A stretch of DNA of 64,000 nt, taken from positions 62,001 to 126,000 of the forward strand of contig JAIQGK010000002.1 of assembly GCA_020072645.1 (NCBI GenBank), read 5' to 3'. The translations under genes were made by a program, and so were the position numbers. Position 1 is the stretch's first letter. Each line of letters opens with the position of its first letter. Under the pieces are notes generated by a model. It was not told the origin of the DNA and did not search any database. It was given only the letters and a program-made list of their open reading frames with translations. The stretch is from Terriglobia bacterium. Its GTDB lineage: Bacteria; Acidobacteriota; Terriglobia; Terriglobales; Acidobacteriaceae. Below are positions 53,701 to 61,608 of this stretch, in pieces.

Positions 53701-53881
53701 GCGGAAAACCATAGGAGGCAGAGGTACCGGCAAGCGTGTGCGCCGCAATGTGCAGGCGCTCCACATCCTCCTGGCGTGGATACGCGTCCTGCAGGATGCC
53801 CGAATATTCCCGCAAAAACTGCAGGCGCTCAGACGCTTCCTGCAGGAATATCTCCACGAATTCCGCCCCTTGCTGGTTCAA
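50720..53881 (-). CDS. cheA: Hybrid chemotaxis histidine kinase CheA with two Hpt domains and a C-terminal receiver
   Basis: A 1053-residue signal kinase. Two Hpt domains are visible: one with His48 (AAHTLAGTS) and a second with His226 (RAMHTVKGSA). A proline/alanine linker and the dimerisation region follow (from about 410). The ATP-binding domain has QISDPLIHLVRNAVAHGLE, DDGRGIDYEKV and GRGVGLDVVKSNLALLNGEI. A CheW-like regulatory domain follows (about 770-900). The receiver (about 925-1045) has VVLVDDSISVRK and DLVVTDLEMPRTNGYEL. This layout is typical of type IV pilus (Pil-Chp/ChpA-like) or alternative-function chemosensory kinases more than of flagellar CheA. Starts 4 bp inside cheR's end. 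Confidence 0.94.
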   Translation of the reverse strand: MNQQGAEFVEIFLQEASERLQFLREYSGILQDAYPRQEDVERLHIAAHTLAGTSASYGFPLFAEISGKLAHIFQYALNATIAADAAGPLVEFISEAVALLESDLIMISTNGVESGEDIGVFKQRYPFAFQTSAVAQPQEERPQPKTAESAATATADKSDSILEASPAPIAEIPYEPLPPDGEVPAEVLEFFVPEAEEHLQIVTHCLLSLETNPSSEQIHRLLRAMHTVKGSAAQVGLHRISSVAHRAEDLIGRLREGELRPSAEIIDICLDAVDTLKKFLYHQWADEAVMQVSVHGLFSRIARLVPPEKEEAAVSSAAPVSDVHAPAIPQSVETAPAGYLQEIHLSDDEPVPAAVAAAPAEIQTQAVVPVAPHAVAEIKKPEGIEKFADEDLMRKEPASMPQSKSVRIALERLDRMMNAVGELVINRTRMLGRVAELERLADVLNFSKARMQDKVSEFQEKHEFSRIHSAPTPRPSEDFPLRSGYSSYSHSFDHSLAEFSELEMDRYDDFNILSRSLTEISADITEVLTQLDGFVRRVDGDIDEFTKLAHRLQDEITQARMVPIGNLYTRLSRTVRDAAKAVNKKVELTLAGAETELDNNIIQQISDPLIHLVRNAVAHGLERDEERYEQGKSDAGNVAVRAYHRGNHIYIEVEDDGRGIDYEKVRKTAVDHGMLSAESAAELGERDLLDLLFQPGFSTAPRKTELAGRGVGLDVVKSNLALLNGEIEVETQKGLGTRFTLKVPLTLIISQALFVRCGTSMFALPLSFVEEIRRLRINEIEEVGGKLLTKVRDVVTEIVRLDSVLGLEPIQPINGYFRMVIANVAGRQVGIVVEDVVRKDEIVIKSLGEFLRNLKMFPGATIAPDGSLILLIDVNRLVAGEAIEHRPLMTSANAARIFAPGAAAIAHGAIPQEAIDFVPEEKLVVLVDDSISVRKFVGRMLEKAGYRVKLAADGLEALEIVTQTRCDLVVTDLEMPRTNGYELLSHLRQDAKTRNIPVMVVTSRAGAKHRDRAMKEGAMAFLTKPVQEDQFITAVAKLIGSPAGQALEKAAAG

Positions 53882-54741
53882 GCTTTCTCCTGCGTTGTAG
53901 CGGCCCGCGCCAAGTTGGCGGGCTTCTGGTAAATCCGCGCATCGCGATAGATGTGCGTTTCAAACTTTACGTCGGCCTTGTTGATGGACTCGGCATGGCC
54001 CAGAAACAGATATCCGCCCGGCTCCAGATATTCATAAAACCGCTGGATCAACTGCGCGCGCCGCTCTTCAGAAAAATAAATCAGCACGTTCATGCAGAAG
54101 ATGCAGTCAAACTTTCCCATATAGACAACCTGGGCAAGATTCATGGGCGCGAATGTAACCAGGTTGCGAATGCGCGGACGGACCAGATAATGGTCGCCGA
54201 CACGGGAAAAATACTGTTCACGCTGGCGTGGCGCAACGGTTTCCATGTCGCGGGGTTCGTAGAGGCCGTGGTCGGCGTGCTCCAGCGCGTCGCGGCTCAC
54301 ATCCGTGGCCAGGATATGAATGTTCCATGCGTCGGCAAACTCAATTGCATCGGCCACGGTCATGGCGATGCTGTAAGCCTCTTCTCCCGTAGCGCATCCG
54401 GCGCTCCAGACGCGCAGCGAACGTGGGCTCTCCCAGAATTTTTTCATGTGCAGGTCCGGCAAGACCTTTTTCTCCAGCGCCTCAAAGAGCGCGGGGTAGC
54501 GGAAGAATGAGGTCTCCTGCGTCAACAGACGCTGCAACAGAGAATCATATTCGACGTTGGAATTTTTGATCAGGCGGATCAGGTCGGTACCATGCGTCAG
54601 CTTCCTGGACTCAACGTGCTCAACCACGCGAGTGGAAAAGAAGCGTTCGCGCGAATCGTCAAAATGGATTCCCGAGCGCGTTTCAATCAAGCCGCGTATC
54701 TCGCTCAATTCGTGTTCGCTCACTGTCACTACGCCTGCCAT
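53878..54741 (-). CDS. cheR: Chemotaxis protein methyltransferase CheR
   Basis: A 287-residue SAM-dependent enzyme that methylates receptor glutamates. The N-terminal helical domain (residues 8-75) is followed by the SAM-binding core with RVWSAGCATGEEAYSIAM, HILATDVSRDALEHAD, FDCIFCMNVLIYF and LFLGHAES. GGTGAGGGAGAC precedes the ATG. No C-terminal pentapeptide-binding extension is seen. Operon position between the MCP and cheA genes. Confidence 0.94.
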   Translation of the reverse strand: MAGVVTVSEHELSEIRGLIETRSGIHFDDSRERFFSTRVVEHVESRKLTHGTDLIRLIKNSNVEYDSLLQRLLTQETSFFRYPALFEALEKKVLPDLHMKKFWESPRSLRVWSAGCATGEEAYSIAMTVADAIEFADAWNIHILATDVSRDALEHADHGLYEPRDMETVAPRQREQYFSRVGDHYLVRPRIRNLVTFAPMNLAQVVYMGKFDCIFCMNVLIYFSEERRAQLIQRFYEYLEPGGYLFLGHAESINKADVKFETHIYRDARIYQKPANLARAATTQEKA

Positions 54742-54768
54742 GTCTCCCTCACCCTGGACCTAACGAAG

Positions 54769-56223
54769 TTAACGACGTGACATTGCCGCCGCCGCGCTTA
54801 CCAGTTCCGGACGCGCTTCACTGGGAAGCGCATTCTGATTGGCAGCGACTACGCGGAATTGCGATAGCGCTTCATTCAGCTGTTCCGACATATGCACCAG
54901 TTGTTCTACAGTGCGCGAAGTCTGCCGCGCGCCCTGCGAAGTCTGGCGGGTGATGTTAGAGATAATCTGCATTGCGTTGGCCACGCCTTCCGTACCACGC
55001 ACTTGCTGTTTTGAGGCCAGAGAGATTTCCTGCACCAGCTCAGCCGACTGGCGCACAACGGTTGAAATTGCGTCCAACGCTCGTCCTGCCTGATCAGCCA
55101 GCTTGGCGCCGATTTCCACTTCCTTCGTGCCTTCTTCCATCACGATGACTGCATCATTCGTCTCCGCCTGGATGGCTTTGATCAGTGCGGCAATGTCTTT
55201 CGTCGCAGCGCGTGAGTGTTCTGCCAGCTTGCGCACTTCGTCGGCAACCACGGCAAATCCGCGTCCTGCTTCACCGGCGCGGGCCGCTTCGATGGCTGCA
55301 TTCAGTGCCAGCAGGTTGGTCTGTTCAGTAATGTCATTAATCACGTTGACGATTTCGGAAATTTCCAGCGAGCGGTCGCCCAGCGCCTTAATGCGCTTAG
55401 CGGTTGCCTGCACAGAAGACCGAATGCGCTGCATGCCTTCCAGCGTGTCTCGCACGGAGCGGTTGCCCTGTTCGGCGGCGTCCAGTGCACGGCGTGCCGC
55501 TTCAGCACTGGCTTCAGCGTTGTTCGATACCTGTTTCATCGAAACTGTAAGCTGTTCCACGGCCGATGAAGTGTTGGTAATTTCCTGGTCCTGCTGAATT
55601 GCGCCGGTGGACATCTCTTCCGACGCGATCAGGATTTCATTGGCGCTCGATTGCACGTCAATGGCGGCCTTGCGCACGCGCTCCAGCACTTTGGCAAAGT
55701 TATCGAGCATGTAGTTGACGGAGTCCACCACGTTGCCCAGCGCGTCATTGCTCACGCGGCCGCGCAGCGTCAGGTCGCCTCGGGCAATCTGGCTTACGAT
55801 GGTCAGGAACTCGGTCACGCTCTTCTGCAGATTTTCCTGCGCTTCCTGGTTGAAGACGGCGCGGGACGAGTTCTCCGCGGCACGGTTCAGTTGTTCGGCG
55901 ATAAAGCCGAAATCATCCGCCGAATCAACCGTGGCGCGCGAGCGGTAGTCACCCTGAGCAAAGCGCTCGGCAAAATCCGAGAGCCGCTTCACCGGAATCA
56001 GCACGCGGTTGCCGATCGTAATAAAGGTCAACAGGCCGGCGCCGGCGGCGATGACGAACGCAAACAACAGCTTCAAGCCGGAGCCCTGCCCCAGACCGCC
56101 AAAGTCGGTGATCGGGAGTTTGCCTTGCTCGCCGGCGCTGTATGCCAGCCATAAGACCACAAACAGCGCGACCACGTCGCCAATCACCATCGCCCATAGG
56201 GCCGAATTCAAACGACCTTTCAT
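54769..56223 (-). CDS. Methyl-accepting chemotaxis protein with minimal periplasmic part
   Basis: A 484-residue receptor. The start at 56223 ([20 protein letters not shown]) places the first transmembrane helix at the N-terminus. A second helix follows after only about 25 residues, so there is no periplasmic ligand-binding domain. A HAMP-like segment comes next ([18 protein letters not shown]). The cytoplasmic hairpin is complete, with the tip [20 protein letters not shown] and neighbouring methylation helices. The signal therefore comes from the membrane, the cytoplasm or a partner protein. It lies 27 bp upstream of cheR. Confidence 0.92.
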   Translation of the reverse strand: MKGRLNSALWAMVIGDVVALFVVLWLAYSAGEQGKLPITDFGGLGQGSGLKLLFAFVIAAGAGLLTFITIGNRVLIPVKRLSDFAERFAQGDYRSRATVDSADDFGFIAEQLNRAAENSSRAVFNQEAQENLQKSVTEFLTIVSQIARGDLTLRGRVSNDALGNVVDSVNYMLDNFAKVLERVRKAAIDVQSSANEILIASEEMSTGAIQQDQEITNTSSAVEQLTVSMKQVSNNAEASAEAARRALDAAEQGNRSVRDTLEGMQRIRSSVQATAKRIKALGDRSLEISEIVNVINDITEQTNLLALNAAIEAARAGEAGRGFAVVADEVRKLAEHSRAATKDIAALIKAIQAETNDAVIVMEEGTKEVEIGAKLADQAGRALDAISTVVRQSAELVQEISLASKQQVRGTEGVANAMQIISNITRQTSQGARQTSRTVEQLVHMSEQLNEALSQFRVVAANQNALPSEARPELVSAAAAMSRR

Positions 56224-56391
56224 AACTATTACTCCTGTCGCTCCGCTCCAAACCGCCACAGAGCTTTCATAAACTGGCTATACTTCAGCACTTGCTACCG
56301 GCCGCTCGGCGCGTGGTCGGCCTCGCGGCTTTTTTATTCCTGTCTTTGCGCTCCCAAACGCCGCAGAGTGCTCAACTAATCTCTTGCAATT

Positions 56392-56904
56392 TCAAATCAC
56401 TGGGACGGGGAACGTCTCAGTCAATTTCTTCAAATTCAGTGCCAACGCCATGCGGTCTTCATGCCGCAACATGCCGCAACAGTGCGGCATCTCACTAGGC
56501 GCTTCCTCCACCAGCAGTGGCTCAGAGGTGCTGCAAGTGCCAATCACCTCGTCTGCCGCAATCCCGATCCGCAGATCGTCGTTATCGCCTTCGCCCTTGA
56601 GACTGGCCACCACCACATGCTTGGGGTGCAGGTCTGGACGACGGCCTTCCGTCAACGCGATATCCACAACAGGCACTATCGAACCACGTAGGTTGAAGAT
56701 GCCCATTAAGAATGCCGGTGCCAGCGGGACTTTGGTCAGATTGGGCCATTCCACGACTTCCTCCACATCGAGCACGGAAAAGCAGAAGCGCTCGCGTCCA
56801 GCGCGGAACAGGCAATACTGCCGTTCCGGCTCCGCCTGGGGCAGCAGTTCAAGCTGCTCGGCTTCCGGAGAAAGTGGTTCGAGTTGTTGCTGTTCTTCTG
56901 GCAT
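56392..56904 (-). CDS. cheW: CheW coupling protein
   Basis: A 170-residue protein: a Glu/Gln-rich N-terminus (MPEEQQQLEPL) and then a canonical CheW domain (QYCLFRAGRERFCFSVLDVE, PNLTKVPLAPAFLMGIFNLRG, PVVDIALTEGRRPD, GIAADEVIGTC). AAAAGG precedes the ATG. Its first ten codons exist a second time 177 bp upstream (57051-57081), where they are truncated. The MCP gene follows after a 168-bp gap. Confidence 0.92.
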   Translation of the reverse strand: MPEEQQQLEPLSPEAEQLELLPQAEPERQYCLFRAGRERFCFSVLDVEEVVEWPNLTKVPLAPAFLMGIFNLRGSIVPVVDIALTEGRRPDLHPKHVVVASLKGEGDNDDLRIGIAADEVIGTCSTSEPLLVEEAPSEMPHCCGMLRHEDRMALALNLKKLTETFPVPVI

Positions 56905-57042
56905 TCGCCTTTTCTGAAGTCCCGAACCCGCGCTGTTTCCGGGACCACTATCGCCTTACGATCTGCCTTACGTTTACCAATTCCCTGCTTCAGACCCTAT
57001 GTTCCTTCTTGGCTATAGGGTTCCCTCGCTCCGCTCGGGATT

Positions 57043-57081
57043 TCACATAAGGGGTTCGAGTTGTTGTTGTTCTTCTGCCAT
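57043..57081 (-). pseudogene. Decapitated duplicate of the cheW 5' end
   Basis: Immediately after the TAA of the receiver gene an ATG opens MAEEQQQLEP followed by LM and a stop, 12 codons in total. The first ten codons are near-identical in DNA to the start of the intact cheW at 56904. After them the sequence turns into a GC-rich palindrome-like segment (57021-57046). This looks like a cheW start that was displaced by an insertion or partial duplication. Confidence 0.65.
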
Positions 57082-57447
57082 TTACTTCCCTACTAATCCG
57101 CGCACAGTCCCCAAAAGCTCTTCATTCGTAAACGGCTTCACCACGTAGCCGTCCGCGCCCTGCTGCTTGGCCCAGAACTTGTCACTCTCAGTGTTCTTGG
57201 AACTCACCATGATCACTGGAATGCGCGAATAGTCAGCGTTGCCTTTCAGTTCGCGGCACGCCTGGAAGCCATTGCGCTGTGGCATAACCACGTCCATCAA
57301 GATCAAGTTAGGACGCTCGATGTCGATCATCTGTTCCAGGCGCATAGGATCATGAACTGAAACCGACATGTATCCGGCCCGATCCAGGACGGACTGCATG
57401 AGCCTGACCTCGGCCGGTGAATCATCGACTATCAGAATCTTGGTCAA
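57082..57447 (-). CDS. Single-domain CheY-like response regulator
   Basis: A 121-residue receiver domain. The TTG at 57447 is chosen because the product then starts LTKILIVDDSPAEVRLMQ like other CheY/PilH proteins. AGGGG precedes the TTG by 10 bp, and the earlier ATG (57477) would lie at the inferred sigma-54 transcription start. The acceptor Asp is in NLILMDVVMPQRNGFQA, the Ser in IMVSSKNT and the Lys in GYVVKPFTNEEL. First gene of the che operon. Confidence 0.9.
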   Translation of the reverse strand: MTKILIVDDSPAEVRLMQSVLDRAGYMSVSVHDPMRLEQMIDIERPNLILMDVVMPQRNGFQACRELKGNADYSRIPVIMVSSKNTESDKFWAKQQGADGYVVKPFTNEELLGTVRGLVGK

Positions 57448-57486
57448 AACGAACGAACCCCTGCCCTTGGTATCCATTAAAAGTAT

Positions 57487-57502
57487 TGCAATTGCGCAGC
57501 CA
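57487..57502 (-). promoter_or_regulatory. Sigma-54 (-24/-12) promoter of the che operon
   Basis: On the minus strand TGGC-TGCGCAAT-TGCA matches the sigma-54 consensus TGGC-N8-TTGC with correct GG-to-GC spacing. The inferred start is about 57475, leaving roughly 28 nt of leader before the TTG at 57447. Confidence 0.72.
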
Positions 57503-57600
57503 AGTTGCGGCGGCAGGAAAGGAATCCCAGAACGACATCAAGCTGCTTTTTATCAATAGCTTGAAAAGAACCACGACCAGCGGTGATGGATGGCAGTAAG

Positions 57601-57648
57601 TCCCTGAGACGGTGGCTTTTGTCTCATGCTGAGACAAAATCTCAGGGA
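57601..57648. promoter_or_regulatory. Candidate enhancer (NtrC-type activator site), nested palindromes
   Basis: A perfect inverted repeat TGTCTCATGCTGAGACA (57620-57636; 23 bp including flanking A/T pairs) sits inside a second one (TCCCTGAGA 57601-57609 with TCTCAGGGA 57640-57648). It is centred about 153 bp upstream of the inferred start of the che operon. An alternative is a transcript-end hairpin for the gene at 57672-59201, although no U-tract follows on that strand. Confidence 0.6.
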
Positions 57649-57671
57649 TGCCGCAACAAAAAGGGTTGCTG

Positions 57672-59201
57672 CTACCCCGCCTTTTCGCATTCGGCGATCA
57701 ATGACAAAAGGCGTTTGCTAGTCGCCGCGAGGTTCACGGCAGCATCAATGTTCTTGGCTTCTTTTGCGGCTTCTACGTGTTGCTTCATTTCTTCAACCTG
57801 GGCGCGGGCAATGTCCATGGCTGCAGCCAGATCAGTGGGCTCATTCTTTTTGTGGCGATCTACACAGACATGGAGAATGGTGCGTGCCGCCACTGTGCGT
57901 TGCAATGCCTTGGAGGTTTCATCCTCCTGCACAAAGGCCTGCGCTTCCCATGTTGCGATTAACAGCTTGCATCCTCCCAGGACTATTGGGGAAACAGCAG
58001 GGACATTTTTTGCCGGCACCGACTTTAACTGCTCCGCGATATCGGTAACGCAGCGGGTCAGGTAATTTTCTTCATCGGCCTGCTCTTCCGCACTGGTCTC
58101 GGACGTTTCAGTGCCGCTGTGCGCAGGCCGGGATATCAGGTCCAGAGGATCAGCTTCAGCCGCGGCAACCGGCTGCTTTTCCTGGGCGACCGCCACTGCC
58201 ACAGGCTGATTGTCAGGCTGTTTCGCAGGCGCAGGCGCCGCCGCAACGGGCTCTTGGATCTGCACGGTCGGTTGGGACACATTGGACGACGCTTCAGGCA
58301 CAGAGACTTGCGCTTTGCCCCCGGCGGTCTCCAAAGTGTGCTGCAAACAGTGGCGCAGCAGAATCAATTGTAGAAATGACGATCCGCCGGAATACGGCGC
58401 ACGGAAAGGCGTCTTCCATTGGTGGACAACGTGCCGGACCTGTTCAAGCGATTCACTTTCAGTCAAGCCAGCATCGCGGCAATCCACGGTCGCGAATCCC
58501 ATCCGTTCCAGTTCATTGACTGACTCACGAATGGCATGGAGATCAAGATGCATGGCGCGGAAAAAAGCGCGTCGAGCCAGGAAATTGAAGCGCGTGAAAG
58601 CCACCAGAAAACCGGGCTCAAAATAGTCGTCGCCCACGGCCAGCTTCAACTCGCGGACTTCCTGCAGCGCGCCGGAGTTCTGCAGCTCTTCCAGGCTGTT
58701 GGACTCGTTCAGCTTGCGCAGCTTGGAGTCGAGACTGGAAGCCCAGTCAGGAAAAGTTTGAGGCGTTTTCCCCATGGCTGGCTCCAACACACGGGCCACT
58801 TCATCCAGTGCTGTTTCGGCCAGGCCATGCGGCGCGCAATGTGCGAAGTACTGCACCAGCAAAAAATCAACCTTGTCTTTATCCGCTTCAGTCTTCTGTT
58901 TCTTGTCCAGATGGCGGGCGATCAGGTAGCGCAGGTTTTCTTCATTCTGCAGGCTGGTGCTTTGCAGCAGCTGCCGCAACTGCCAGACTTGCACATGGCC
59001 GTCAATCTGGTCGAACCATTGCAGCACGCGCTCACGCGCATGCGCGTCAGAGCTATCGGCGGCATGTTCCAGTTCAGGGCATGTAGGAATGTCGAGCTCA
59101 AAAGTGCGGTCCAGTTCAATATAGACAGCGTACAGCCGGCGCGCGATGCGCCAGAATTCTGCGACTTCATCCTGATTGAGCGTAGCTGTTGTTGTCATCA
59201 T
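57672..59201 (-). CDS. Uncharacterised chemosensory-operon protein
   Basis: A 509-residue soluble protein. The ATG pair at 59198-59201 is used; the earlier TTG (59240) overlaps the preceding gene. The first 310 residues look helical (EFWRIARRLYAVYIELDR, LRKLNESNSLEELQNSGALQ). A proline/alanine/glutamine-rich linker (about 320-385) and a helical C-terminal domain with a conserved-looking GGCKLLIATWEAQ follow. I recognise no domain. It follows the PilZ-like gene, so it belongs to the same sigma-54-dependent transcript, and a role in the chemosensory or motility pathway is inferred. Confidence 0.75.
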   Translation of the reverse strand: MMTTTATLNQDEVAEFWRIARRLYAVYIELDRTFELDIPTCPELEHAADSSDAHARERVLQWFDQIDGHVQVWQLRQLLQSTSLQNEENLRYLIARHLDKKQKTEADKDKVDFLLVQYFAHCAPHGLAETALDEVARVLEPAMGKTPQTFPDWASSLDSKLRKLNESNSLEELQNSGALQEVRELKLAVGDDYFEPGFLVAFTRFNFLARRAFFRAMHLDLHAIRESVNELERMGFATVDCRDAGLTESESLEQVRHVVHQWKTPFRAPYSGGSSFLQLILLRHCLQHTLETAGGKAQVSVPEASSNVSQPTVQIQEPVAAAPAPAKQPDNQPVAVAVAQEKQPVAAAEADPLDLISRPAHSGTETSETSAEEQADEENYLTRCVTDIAEQLKSVPAKNVPAVSPIVLGGCKLLIATWEAQAFVQEDETSKALQRTVAARTILHVCVDRHKKNEPTDLAAAMDIARAQVEEMKQHVEAAKEAKNIDAAVNLAATSKRLLSLIAECEKAG

Positions 59202-59206
59202 TTTTG

Positions 59207-59632
59207 CTAAACGGCTGAACTTTTCGCTTTTATCGAGCAATCTTCCGCTCCGGAATGGTCGTTCGGCGCGTCTTGGGTATCAGCCTTAATGATCCAATTC
59301 GGAACTTCTTCTAAAAATTTGACGGCAATGGCCATTTTGTCATGGTAGAGATGCATAGCTATGACCTTGGCCACAATGTCGAGCGAACCATCCGCGTTTC
59401 TTACTCGCACAATATCTTCAAAATCCAGGGTCAGACCGGAAACAAAAAGGACTTCATCGGACGTACCAAACTCAATCATGGTCTGTTCAGAAGATGTAGC
59501 CTTGCCCGAACGTCCCTGGCAAACTCTTACGGGAATACGTACCTGCATTACCCCAGGGAAAAACCTTGCCAGCTCTTCGACACACTCCGCCGGCTCGATT
59601 GGCTCTTGACCCTCCAATACCGCTTTTTCCAT
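59207..59632 (-). CDS. PilZ-like domain protein
   Basis: A 141-residue protein. After an acidic N-terminus (ECVEELARFFPG) it has a beta-rich core VRIPVRVCQG, SGLTLDFEDIVRVRNADG and VAKVIAMHLYHDKMAIAVKFLE. The order of strands resembles PilZ-type c-di-GMP binding proteins, but the RxxxR and D/NxSxxG motifs are not convincingly present, so nucleotide binding is doubtful. First gene after a good sigma-54 promoter. The context suggests a role in pilus or surface motility. Confidence 0.6.
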   Translation of the reverse strand: MEKAVLEGQEPIEPAECVEELARFFPGVMQVRIPVRVCQGRSGKATSSEQTMIEFGTSDEVLFVSGLTLDFEDIVRVRNADGSLDIVAKVIAMHLYHDKMAIAVKFLEEVPNWIIKADTQDAPNDHSGAEDCSIKAKSSAV

Positions 59633-59678
59633 GAACTGGAACTCTTTTCCTTTGGCAAAACTTAGCTAAAACACTTAG

Positions 59679-59694
59679 AGCAAGACCCCGGCCA
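59679..59694 (-). promoter_or_regulatory. Sigma-54 (-24/-12) promoter of the PilZ-like operon
   Basis: On the minus strand TGGC-CGGGGTCT-TGCT fits TGGC-N8-TTGC with exact spacing. The inferred start is near 59668, giving a leader of about 36 nt that contains AAAGGAAAAGAG before the ATG at 59632. Confidence 0.75.
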
Positions 59695-59734
59695 AACCTT
59701 AATAGCACTAACCTGTTGATTCCAAGATGCAAAG

Positions 59735-59803
59735 TGTTTCATTCTCTGGCCCAATGAGGAAAAGTGTCTCAGGATGAAACAATGTCTCACACCTTTTGTC
59801 TCA
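59735..59803. promoter_or_regulatory. Candidate enhancer region with TGTCTCA repeats
   Basis: An imperfect inverted repeat TGTCTCA-GGA-TGAAACA lies at 59765-59781. There are two more TGTCTCA words at 59783-59789 and 59797-59803, and a TGTTTCA at 59735-59741. The half-site and the 3-bp spacer match those at 57620-57636. It is centred about 105 bp upstream of the inferred sigma-54 start. Confidence 0.62.
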
Positions 59804-61210
59804 TGACGACGCCGATGCCGCCTTGGCCCCAGGACCAATGTTGTAGCGCTTAAGTTTCCGGTACAAAGTTGCGCGGCTGATCCCGAGCATCTGTCTCGCA
59901 CGCGCCTTATCGCCATTCACTTGCTCAAAAACCCGTTGAATCGTTTCACGCTCCAGTTCCTCCAGATCGGTATTTGAAGATGGAGCCGGTTCATATTCGA
60001 GATCCATTTCGTCCCCGGAAGAGATCCATTCCTTTTGCTTGCGCACTGCCGGAGGCAGATCAGATACCTCGATCATTTCCTGATCGCCGAGCGCTACGGC
60101 ACGCTCAATGCAGTTTTCCAGTTCGCGCACGTTGCCCGGCCAGTCATACTGAAACATCGCCTCCATGGCCGCAGGAGAAATCGTGATGGTTTTGCCGGGA
60201 GCAAAGCGGTCCAAAAAATAGTGGACCAGGGACACAACGTCAGAGCGTCTTTCCCGCAATGGCGGTAGATTCAGCGTCACCACATTCAGGCGGAAATAAA
60301 GGTCCTTGCGGAAGGTGCCCTCTTTTTGCGCAGCTTCCAGATCACGATTGGTAGCGGCGATCACTCGCACATCGACTTTGAATTTCTGATTGCTGCCGAC
60401 TGGCCGCACTTCTTTTTCCTGCAACACGCGCAGCAATTTGGCTTGTAATTCCGGAGATAATTCGCCAATCTCGTCCAAAAAAATAGTCCCGCCATTGGCC
60501 GTCTGGAACAGCCCTTCCTTGGAGCGCATGGCGCCGGTAAACGCGCCTTTCTCATAGCCGAACAATTCGCTTTCGATCAGCGTGGGCACCAGAGAGCCGC
60601 AATCCACAGCCACAAAAGGCCGCTTGGAAAGCAGACCGCGATAGTGAATGGCCCGCGCCACTAACTCTTTGCCTGTTCCGCTTTCACCGGTGATCAACAC
60701 AGGCGTGCGCGTATCTTTCAGGCGGGCAATCATTCGCAGCACTTCCTGGATTTTGTGTGAAGAGCCAACAATGCCGCTGAGTTCCATCTCGGCATTTACA
60801 CGGTCGCGCAGGAACTGATTTTCCGCAACCAGGTTCACCTTTTCCGCCATGCGTTGCAACAGCAGCTTAAGTTCTTCAACGCGAAAGGGCTTGGTGATGT
60901 AGTCATAAGCGCCAAGCTTCATGGCCTGCACCGCGGTCTCAATGGAGCCGTGGCCGGTCATGATCGCCACTTCCGTTCGCGGCAGCAACTGCTTTACGCG
61001 CGGCAAAAATTCCAGGCCGCTCATGTTCGGCATCATCAGGTCGGTGAGGATGATATCGGGGGAACCGTTTTCCAGTTGAGACAGGGCGGCTTCCGCGCTT
61101 TCGGCTTCCACGCAACTGAAGCCGACGGAGGTACCCACGGTCATGCAGAGCTTGCGAATGCTCGGATGATCGTCCACGATCATGAAACGGACTTTGGCGT
61201 CACTGGTCAT
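59801..61210 (-). CDS. NtrC-family sigma-54-dependent response regulator
   Basis: A 469-residue activator. The receiver domain (residues 8-122) has MIVDDHPSIRK and the acceptor Asp in IILTDLMMPNMSGLEF. The AAA+ domain (145-375) has Walker A GESGTGKE, the sigma-54 contact loop GAFTGA, Walker B GTIFLDEIGEL and the arginine-finger region. The Fis-type helix-turn-helix is at the C-terminus (ARARQMLGISRATLYRKLKR). It is the third gene of an HK-REC-NtrC operon with 4-bp overlaps. It is the natural candidate to act at the two sigma-54 promoters just downstream. Confidence 0.95.
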   Translation of the reverse strand: MTSDAKVRFMIVDDHPSIRKLCMTVGTSVGFSCVEAESAEAALSQLENGSPDIILTDLMMPNMSGLEFLPRVKQLLPRTEVAIMTGHGSIETAVQAMKLGAYDYITKPFRVEELKLLLQRMAEKVNLVAENQFLRDRVNAEMELSGIVGSSHKIQEVLRMIARLKDTRTPVLITGESGTGKELVARAIHYRGLLSKRPFVAVDCGSLVPTLIESELFGYEKGAFTGAMRSKEGLFQTANGGTIFLDEIGELSPELQAKLLRVLQEKEVRPVGSNQKFKVDVRVIAATNRDLEAAQKEGTFRKDLYFRLNVVTLNLPPLRERRSDVVSLVHYFLDRFAPGKTITISPAAMEAMFQYDWPGNVRELENCIERAVALGDQEMIEVSDLPPAVRKQKEWISSGDEMDLEYEPAPSSNTDLEELERETIQRVFEQVNGDKARARQMLGISRATLYRKLKRYNIGPGAKAASASS

Positions 61211-61608
61211 TCCGCTTTGCCGAAAATCCTTTCCACAATATTGATCAGTTCCTGCACTCGAAAAGGCTTTTCAATATAAGGCACGCCAGTGCTCTGCAAT
61301 GCCTTCATGGTGTTCTCATTCACGGTATCGCCGGTAATAAAAAGCATGCGGTCTTTGAGTTCCGGCCGATGTAGCACGATCCATGAATGCACGTCCGCGC
61401 CGCTGGCTCCGCCGGGCGTGCGCATATCGGAAATAATTCCGCCAAATCTGCCGGTTTCCAGAGTGCGAATGCCTTCCGCCGCGGAGTTGGCCGTGCTGCA
61501 GGCATAGCCATTGCGCTCCAGTGCCGTGCGGATGAACTCCATCACGGAGCGCTCATCTTCAATAAGCAGCAAAGGCAACCGTGCGAGCGTTGCAGCGCCG
61601 GAGTTCAT
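61207..61608 (-). CDS. Single-domain response regulator
   Basis: A 133-residue receiver protein that starts at 61608, overlapping the kinase stop by 4 bp. LLLIEDERSVMEFIRTALE supplies the acidic pocket, the acceptor Asp is in GGIISDMRTPGGASG, Thr is in LFITGDTV and Lys is in YIEKPFRVQEL. It lacks an output domain and may relay phosphate between the kinase and the NtrC-type regulator or act as a phosphate sink. Confidence 0.88.
   Translation of the reverse strand: MNSGAATLARLPLLLIEDERSVMEFIRTALERNGYACSTANSAAEGIRTLETGRFGGIISDMRTPGGASGADVHSWIVLHRPELKDRMLFITGDTVNENTMKALQSTGVPYIEKPFRVQELINIVERIFGKAE

Noticed and set aside
57601-57648. Nested palindrome as a terminator of the gene at 57672-59201
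   Set aside because: No T-run follows on the minus strand, and the inner half-site recurs upstream of the other sigma-54 promoter, so a regulatory site is more likely. Termination is not excluded.
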